DNA of 64,000 nt from positions 17,476,527 to 17,540,526 of the forward strand of contig CM037873.1 of assembly GCA_021292105.1 (NCBI GenBank), in the 5' to 3' direction. The translations under genes were made by a program, and so were the position numbers. Position 1 is the first letter of the stretch; every line of letters begins with the position of its first letter. The notes beneath the pieces were generated by a model, which saw nothing but the letters and a program-made list of their open reading frames with translations, was not told where the DNA came from and ran no database searches. This stretch comes from Anadara kagoshimensis. Its lineage: Eukaryota > Mollusca > Bivalvia > Arcoida > Arcidae. This document shows positions 57,472 to 64,000 of this stretch, piece by piece.

Positions 57472-57695
57472 CAGTACAGACCTGTCAAAAGTCTAACACT
57501 GAGCTAAGGAAAGTTGTACGATTCAGGTCTGTACCTGTAGTTCATATCGGTCAACGTACATGTATGATATATCTCGGCAGCTTTTCGAAAAATGCTAATT
57601 TTTTTTTCGACAACAATCCATATCTAGGCCAATCGACAGCCGGGCTTCAACCCTTTTTTGTAAGTTCAGTGGTAAACTTTTGACAGGTCTGTACT
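57472..57695. mobile_element. Mariner-type MITE
   Basis: Left CAGTACAGACCTGTCAAAAG preceded by TA; right AAACTTTTGACAGGTCTGTA. Lies in the long intron of the TMEM272-like gene. Confidence 0.75.
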
Positions 57696-58284
57696 AAGTT
57701 TTATCTGGTAGAATACGACGGTAATAGCAAGGTTATATAAAAGCAATATTAAATGAAGTTTTGAAAGAGATAGATCAATAAAATGTAGTTTAATAGGCCA
57801 AATACTGTTTTTATTGTCTGTTGCATCATTAATCAAAATTAATTTGAAAAGTACAAAGTATTTATTTAATTGAGTTTAAGATTTTGTGACGGATTACTGT
57901 GACCTTTGACCTTTCTTTGTTTATTGTTGTTTGAGACAGCTTAATTAAACGAAAATATTTTTCATTTTTTAATCGAATGTGATACAACCTCAAATAAACT
58001 TCACTCGCTCATTTAAAGTTTTTGAAAAATAATGAGATATTTTTCCCCAAAGATGGTGTGAATTCGCCTATACACACGCCAATATTTCCAGGGTAGTTAA
58101 CAGATACACGTACAGCAAATTCATTATAAATAATTAATGTAACAACACAGATCTAATGGTGATTGACAAGCTGAAGTAAAATCGTAGACGGTAGTCATCA
58201 CAAACAAAAAGCGATTAGGTTACATATACAAGTTTAGCTCTCTTTTTGATCTATCAATCATTTTAGGACCATTTCAATAATTAG

Positions 58285-58372
58285 GTCACTCTCTCGGAGC
58301 ACCAAGTCCCTGGTAGTCAAGGTTTTATCTTTTGGGTTGTGGTTTAGCCATGGATTGGTATGTTTGCTTTTT
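58285..58372 (+). mobile_element. Retroelement 3' end, short copy
   Basis: CTCTCGGAGCACCAAGTCCC, TTTTGGGTTGTGGTTTAGCC and ATGGATTGGTATGTTTG. Confidence 0.6.
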
Positions 58373-58731
58373 TATTACTAACATTATTAAGTAAAAACGG
58401 AAGCGCACAGATTCGTTATATACCACAAGGTGATGTTCCACCTGGTTCAGAGAAAAGTTGCAACAATGCAATAAATCGGACGACAAATATATAATTCTGT
58501 TCTTGTTAAATTTTATATCAGTGATGGTCATAAAAAACGCTGCTTACGGTCATGATACGGTAGTTAAATTAAACAGAAGAATTCTACACTGACTTCGGCC
58601 ATCAAACTGTTTGTATATATGAAAATGGAAAACTAAATTGGGTAGAAAATATGCCAGAGATCAATCCTTTATTCAGATATCAGTGTGCTTTTGAACAATT
58701 ATTGCACCAAAAAGAATTTCTCGTTAAAAAC

Positions 58732-58891
58732 TTAAATTTCGTTGTGACAACTGCAGATCTTCGAATATTTCCGGCGCCTTAACTGCTGAACAGAACCCAT
58801 CACACCGGAAGTGACCCTGTGGTGAAACTTATGGCTGATGACGTAGACATTTTTCATCTCCAAAGATGAGAGAGCGCATAACCCCAAACAT
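58732..58891 (-). CDS. Candidate exon or coding relic, unknown protein
   Basis: Seen on the minus strand: acceptor-like TTTATTTTAATACAG, then one base and 52 codons to TAA in a GC-richer patch. The peptide includes CALSSLEMKNVYVISHKFHH, RVTSGVMGSVQQLRRRKYSK and a Cys-containing end. A competing frame starting MFGVMRSLIFGDEKCLRHQP is also open for 20 codons. The sharp GC rise suggests a former exon or an unlisted mobile element piece. No family recognised. Confidence 0.18.
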
Positions 58892-59374
58892 CTGTATTAA
58901 AATAAACTTTGTATATATTTCTATATAACGTAGGCGTCTGTGTAATGAAAGCGATGTTTAAAAATAATCTTTAAAATCTTAATTTATAAAATATATGATG
59001 CATTAAACATATTTTATAATGTATTTTTTCATCTTTACATTTCAATTAAAAAAGTTCCTCTCATGTGTTCTTTAAACCATTGAGTTGTAACAGCATACAA
59101 TTGAACACTTGGATATAAAAGACATTTTGTGGGATTTCTACGCCATGTTGAAAACAAACCTTAAAAAAGCTATTAATTCTGGTTTCATGTTTTTTCCTTC
59201 TTATGTAAAGCCTCTAACATTTGGAATAAATTCTTCATCAACGGATTTAAATAAAACATAAACATGTATTCTTTAGATTTGGTTTTAAATCCTGCATTAG
59301 GATAATTCATCGGGCGAAAAGGGATTATGAAAAAATAGTAACATGGAAAAATCGAAATAATTCATTTTCAACTA

Positions 59375-59587
59375 CAGTACATACCTATCGAAAGATTAAC
59401 ACATAGTTGGCAAAAATTAGTCTAAGCTCGGCAACTGAGTGGCCAAGTTATGGGAAACTAGTGATAAAATAACTGTCGAGAGATTGTCAACAGCTGCCAA
59501 AAGCTGTGGAAATGTAGCTAACGAGGGGCCAAGAGAAACGGTACTATTTCGTTATCTTAATGTTAAACTATCGACAGGTCTGCACTA
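59375..59587. mobile_element. Mariner-type MITE
   Basis: Left CAGTACATACCTATCGAAAG, right AAACTATCGACAGGTCTGCA, TA flanks at 59,373 and 59,588. Interior contains the shared GAGAGATTG/GCTGTGGAAATGTAGCTAAC portion. Confidence 0.75.
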
Positions 59588-59959
59588 TATCTTTTTCAAC
59601 AGGATTAGCTCCAATACAATAAATTATACTTTTAAACAGCGAGTTAAAATATACAATGTATTGTAACAGTGTATTTGGTAACACAAATTTAAATATCTAC
59701 GAGGAAGAGAATTAACGGCACCAGAAAAGTGGTGGGAGGTTTAAAAATTTACACGTGTATCGTCTAATATGACGTCTAACATCTAACTTGAACAAATCTA
59801 AGACTACTTTTCTCAACTAAATAATATAGAACCATGTGTATGCGCCATTATTTTAATCAACTTCTGTATCTGTGTAAAAATAGTAATTGATTCTACAAAG
59901 AAAACTTTGAAAGTTAACTACAAAGAATTTTAACTACAAAGAATTCAATTGTTGATAAT

Positions 59960-60085
59960 CAAAAACAAACATATCGGGCCATGTTCAAATCAAAATCTCA
60001 CACTCCACAAAAACATATAGTAAAAGGTTTGAAACGGGCAACTACAAATTTAGTAAATCAGTTGAACTCCAACCAGGTTATTGAT
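59960..60085 (-). mobile_element. Retroelement 3' end, worn
   Basis: On plus: AAAAACAAACATATCGGGCC, ATGTTCAAATCAAAATCTC, AAATCAGTTGAACTCCAACC. Confidence 0.5.
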
Positions 60086-60237
60086 ATAGTACTGCAAAAC
60101 TCCCGTTACAAACATAACAGCTATATGTAAATGTTTCAATATTTGTTATACCGAATGCGCTTTAGAGTGGAGATACTTTTGTAATCAAACGTGTTTAGCA
60201 AAAATTGGATAAAATGTTTATTTTTCTTATATCATTA

Positions 60238-60290
60238 AATATTCCGAAACGGCGGTCTAGTGCTGAAAAAATTCAAACGGGATGAGAAAT
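60238..60290 (+). repeat. Short dispersed motif with GTCTAGTGCTG
   Basis: ATTCCGAAACGGCGGTCTAG followed by TGCTGAAAAAATTCAAAC; a related stretch is at 63,568-63,620 (CCCAAACGGCCGTCTAGTGC). Probably one end of an unlisted repeat. Confidence 0.4.
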
Positions 60291-61734
60291 AACATCAACT
60301 ACAATTACAATTAAACTTTATTCCGAAAGTTTTACAACTTATAGGATTTAAATAAATAATTACATTAATGAAATACCTGTGTACATACAGATAGTCAGTG
60401 GAATAATAATAATACCGAATAATTAATAAGTAATTAAATAGAAAAATAGAACAGGACTGTAGAAACATACGAAGAAAAGTACAACTATATTATATCACAT
60501 CTAAGTACCTTACACTGATATTATTATTCTGTTTATTCTCTTGCTAGTAGAGATATACCTTTTTATTACCGAATACGTTTCAAGTCAAAGACACATTTAT
60601 TACCAAATTCATCTTCAGGATATAACTTTTACTATTAACAATATAAAATATTAGCACCTTGTATAGAGTTTTCTAACCAAATTTATTTTTGTCATTAAAA
60701 GAGTTGTATCAAAACAGTATGCAAAGAAGAGTTCAAGGAAACAATGTTTTTAACCTCTAAAGGTAAACGACCATCTCTATTTATGTGTTCATAAGAAATC
60801 TAATCGTAATAAATACATATTTCAGAGTCATTTTTTAATTTGAACATTTTGTCAGTAATATGATCAGGAAATAACCTTATGATCTTCAGGTATGTATATA
60901 GTTAAACATTACTCTACACTTTAGCTCAACTAGCAATTAACAAATGAGCTCTAATACAGTGAAGCGTAAGTGCGACTGTACGTAAACTTTAATATTCCAC
61001 ACCAAAATAGGAAACTTGTGTTGAAAAAACCATATTACAATCTTAAGTTTTAATATTATTTATTGACCACATATAAAAGTCAGAAAATACATAAATATTT
61101 TGCAGATCGTTTAATAGCATGGCATTATTTAAAGTAAGGGACAAATTTGAACCAATTTTGCTTTGTGAGGTCTCTGAAATCTGTACAAGTCAATCTTTTT
61201 TTAATTCTCACACGTTTTTGTTGAAGTTATCATAGCTTTTTCTCATAAAGTAAGTATGTGATGTTAGTTTTAAAATAAAGATTTTAAAACTACAACTACA
61301 GATTGATTAAATGTTACAGCAGCTACACACACTGATATGATATTTTTGTCTTAAGATTTTTGTTTCATGATACTTTACCGTACACAGTCATACACATCTC
61401 TTGAGATTGTAAACAAAGTATAATCTTCCCGCCAAAATGGTTCTGACTGAGGAAGATGAAATTCTTATTAATATGTGTTTTATTCTAAAGTTACATCATT
61501 TCCTATTAGCTATAGGGACAAATACATCATACAGAGACAAAATTTAAAAAAAAATGTGTTGGAACAAATTCTCTGTTCCGTTTAGGTACGTATGTACTTA
61601 ATCGTACTTTTGCTTTTTATTTTCAATATTTGGAACAGCGATAGTATGCGTATTAAAAAAAACCGGACACTGCTAGGTTAGAACGTTTTAGTACGCAAGC
61701 CCTTAATTGTACTTTCAATTTTTTTTATTTTCAG
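60291..61734. other. Intron of the TMEM272-like gene, last part
   Basis: AT-rich, no recognised repeats or extra exons before the acceptor at 61,734. Confidence 0.45.
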
Positions 61735-61794
61735 TATTTGTAACAGTATTAGTCGGTGTATTAACAGCATTACCCATCGCTATGATGTCAGTTG
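61735..61794 (+). CDS. TMEM272-like protein, internal exon (first transmembrane helix)
   Basis: Seen: acceptor TTTTTTATTTTCAG, 60 nt of exon, donor GTAAGT at 61,795. The leading two bases complete the codon split from the 50,064-50,241 exon (C+TA, Leu) and the exon again ends in phase 1. It encodes FVTVLVGVLTALPIAMMSVG, a hydrophobic helix. Known: TMEM272-like proteins have a first helix ending in LPIAMIVIG-type sequence followed by a Cys-Pro containing loop and 'IPIYLIVGG'; that following segment is not found before position 64,000, so the gene should continue beyond the window. The intron before it is 11,493 bp and full of MITEs, a SINE and retroelement tails. Alternative: both exons belong to a decayed copy, since only two exons are visible. 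Confidence 0.7.
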
Positions 61795-61950
61795 GTAAGT
61801 AATATTATAAATAAAAAATGGTAAATAATTTGATAAAGCAGTCTCTTTAAGGAGACATGCACTTTTCAAGATTATTTTTTCATAAATCTGTTAACTGTTT
61901 TTGGAATCATTTGGTCTGGAATGTTATGGGGCTAGTTTGCCATTTAGTCA

Positions 61951-62090
61951 GATTCGGTTATAAGTCGAGCATATACATTCGTTGAGATTCAGTTATAAGC
62001 CGAGCGTATACATTCGTTGAGATTCGGTTAAAAGTCGAGCGTATATATTCGTTGAGATTTGGTTATAAGCCGAGTGTATATATGCGTTGA
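61951..62090. repeat. 35-bp tandem repeat, four units, in intron
   Basis: Four adjoining 35-bp units of GATTCGGTTATAAGTCGAGC followed by ATATACATTCGTTGA, with few differences. Starts 157 bp after the donor of the second TMEM272-like exon. It shares only its length with the 16.8-kb satellite. Confidence 0.9.
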
Positions 62091-62869
62091 TAAAATAGTA
62101 GCTTCTGCTTAGAAAATTTTGATTACAGATTGCAGATGACCTTGTTTTAGACCAGCATAAATACGTTTTGATAGTATTAAAATCGGTCTGCTGTATTATT
62201 TTGCCACTTAATCCATGTCCTTTTACGTAGGGTCATAATCTTTGCCTTTACGTCTTATACTTGCAATTCATTTTTTGGTTTCTTTTTTAATGGATATTTT
62301 AGGTGCATTGACTGTTACTAGGTACATGTTTTAATTATAAATTTCGTTCTTCTATATAAATATAATTTTTAAAAAATGTTTAATTCTCAATGAAGTACAA
62401 AACAATTAATTTTGACATTCCTCATCAATATAACCAACAAGTATAAACTAAGCCAAAAAAAGAATATATTATAAACATTATTGATATGCTAAAAATCGAA
62501 TTTAACAAAAAAAGGTTATTTGGGTTAGTAGAATGAAGTTTATGCATGCAATAAAAATGCGACATTTGAAGTTCTTGAAAACGTTTCCCAGACAATTCAC
62601 AGCCGTCACAGGCTCCAATTAGCTTCCATTTTACGGGGTAAACAATACTTTACATGCAGTAATTACCACGTGCTGTATCGTTTATGGCAATTTAGATTTT
62701 TAGCAGTTTATCATGTATTATTCTAGACATATCGAATTAAATTACAATGATTTTATTCTGATTATGTATTATATAGCTGTCTGCCATTTAACAATACCTT
62801 CATGATTACATACGACACGTCATAATTTAGACGCGAGATATACTAGAGCTCTACTCCAATATAAATGAC
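62091..62869. other. Intron downstream of 61,794; next exon not found
   Basis: Searched by eye for the expected Cys-Pro loop and 'IPIYLIVGG' coding segment in phase 1; not seen up to the window end. Confidence 0.45.
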
Positions 62870-63060
62870 AAAAATATACAAATAGCAAGAGTCAAATATT
62901 GACCCATATCCAAATCAGAAACATAAAAGCAAAGTAAAAACTTTGAAAACTGACAAATTAAGTTAAACACGTGTTCTTCCTCCAGGGGAGTGAGACCAGG
63001 TGCTCCGGAAGGATAAGCATCTCCAGTTGACCTAGCTACACCCGCCATATGTGAAATAAT
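62870..63060 (-). mobile_element. Retroelement 3' end
   Basis: On plus: AAGCAAAGTAAAAACTTTGA, CCAGGGGAGTGAGACCAGGT, GCTCCGGAAGGATAAGCATC, CTAGCTACACCCGCCATATG. Confidence 0.7.
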
Positions 63061-63143
63061 TTTGACGAGTGATATATCGGAGATCTTCTACAATATAAGT
63101 GACTTAGGTGTACTTTATTAAGAACTAATGCGCTCATGAACAA

Positions 63144-63596
63144 ATGAAACAACAATATAAACCATTGATGGACGACTTAGACTTCAAATTATGTATCCAG
63201 TGGTCCTCTTTGGCGGAGACAATAATTTGTATTTTACAATTTGATAACGTAGCCGATAAAGGTCTGGATTTATCGCTTCATTATTTTAATAATTCAAGAA
63301 AAAACAATATTTCAAAAAAAAAAAGAAAAGAAAGAAAGAAATTTGTACCAGAAAGCACGAACTTGACAGTTGCCAAACTAACAACACAATACAAAACAAG
63401 CAAATGGTACATCCAAACAAACAACATAAGACAAAAAGCAAATAAACATACTGGAACCAATGACTATAATTTTCAAGTTGGTTTAGTTACAGTGCTATTG
63501 GTGAAATATATTTCCTTTCAACATCTTTACAATTTGGTTTCATGGTTTTGGTCCAAGCACTACTTTGTGGAATTATATTCCCAAACGGCCGTCTAG
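63144..63596 (+). CDS. Longest open frame in the window, 150 codons, probably not a gene
   Basis: An ATG-initiated open frame starting MKQQYKPLMDDLDFKLCIQW with a Lys/Arg-rich middle produced by a purine tract (63,314-63,341) and no recognisable domain. At this base composition a frame of this length is expected roughly 0.1 times per window, and low-complexity lysine codons raise that chance. No Kozak context, partner exons or splice sites stand out. It lies downstream of the TMEM272-like exon on the same strand but does not contain the expected next segment of that family. The frame ends inside a short dispersed motif shared with 60,240-60,290. Confidence 0.12.
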   Translation: MKQQYKPLMDDLDFKLCIQWSSLAETIICILQFDNVADKGLDLSLHYFNNSRKNNISKKKRKERKKFVPESTNLTVAKLTTQYKTSKWYIQTNNIRQKANKHTGTNDYNFQVGLVTVLLVKYISFQHLYNLVSWFWSKHYFVELYSQTAV

Positions 63597-63645
63597 TGCT
63601 GTAAAATTAAAACTGGTATAATATGTAATGAAAGGTCTCCTGTTA

Positions 63646-63750
63646 ATCTGATGGAAGTTCACGTAATCTTATTAATTTTATTTGCCAGTTATTAAACTTG
63701 TTGCCTTGCTTGTTGGATTGTCCGAAAATGGGGCGGTATGTTTCATTTTA
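63646..63750 (+). mobile_element. Retroelement 3' end, short copy
   Basis: CTGATGGAAGTTCACGTAAT, TTATTTGCCAGTTATTAAAC, TTGTTGGATTGTCCGAAAAT. Confidence 0.55.
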
Positions 63751-64000
63751 TGAGAATAAGTCCTGTTGATACACAGGTAATTTCACCATTTCGTAATAAT
63801 ACCTTTATAACTTATCACCTATAAATTATTGACTTAAAAAGTTCTGAAAAACACTTGTTGATCCGGGAATAAAAAAAGGAAAAACTCTTAAAACATTGTG
63901 CTCATTTATGGTACATTTTATACATTATTACGTGATGATGATAACAATAATGATTTATAATCTCTAAAATATTGACATCAAAAAGGTTCTGAAAAAAAAA

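Noticed and set aside
63144-63596. Longest open frame (150 codons) as a gene
   Set aside because: Low complexity, no domain, and a length not far beyond chance at this AT content; kept only as a very low-confidence entry.

Overview
The window is AT-rich, gene-poor, intron- and repeat-dominated eukaryotic nuclear DNA. I infer a bivalve mollusc; the species cannot be named from the sequence. The pointers are very low GC, tRNA-derived SINEs ending in a 'GAAATATTC..GACTGGGATGTAAAA' type tail, a dispersed retroelement 3' end resembling (from memory) the abundant 'CCTTCCGGAGCACC' repeat of mussels, and a gene fragment resembling the TMEM272-like membrane proteins that I recall as expanded in bivalves. 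No bacterial-type operon, CRISPR array, rRNA gene or intact tRNA gene is present.

The only gene I can name is on the + strand at the right side. A 178-nt exon (50,064-50,241) and a 60-nt exon (61,735-61,794) have strong splice sites and matching intron phase across an 11.5-kb intron. Together they encode the juxtamembrane segment and the start of the first membrane helix of a TMEM272-like protein. Its earlier and later exons were not found here. Six other patches look like possible orphan exons or exon relics (2.1-2.5, 9.65-9.72, 18.5-18.65, 29.65-29.9, 32.7-32.9 and 58.7-58.9 kb). None is recognised and all carry low confidence.

Layout: 0-15 kb, dispersed retroelement 3' ends, one SINE with target-site duplication (1.0-1.3 kb), a 180-bp tandem triplet (1.48-1.97 kb) and otherwise featureless AT-rich DNA. 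15.0-15.55 kb, a tandem repeat of about 133-148 bp. 16.64-17.66 kb, a 35-bp satellite with a five-unit higher-order organisation. 17.8-32 kb, many more retroelement tails, hairpins, a roughly 190-bp tandem array (26.46-27.33 kb), and a foldback element inserted into a mariner-type MITE. 32.9-46.7 kb, nested duplications: three head-to-tail copies of a 1.49-kb unit, then a 3.6-4.1-kb block, the whole partly duplicated at 41.1-46.7 kb. 48-49.5 kb, another tandem triplet. 50-64 kb, the TMEM272-like exons and intron, with MITEs, a SINE nested in a MITE, a long palindrome at 55.1 kb and more retroelement tails.

Most sequence that can be explained is mobile-element debris from five families: (1) a 5'-truncated reverse-transcriptase retroelement, 36 copies or fragments seen (24 on +, 12 on -); (2) a mariner-type MITE with end CAGTACAGACCTGTC, 8 copies; (3) a MITE with end CAGTCAAACCTGTC, 3 copies; (4) a MITE with end ACTGTGAAATCATTAATTTT, 4 copies or fragments; (5) tRNA-derived SINEs. 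I did not find a novel functional system. The notable observations are structural: the higher-order satellite, nested segmental duplications, and dated insertion-into-insertion events.
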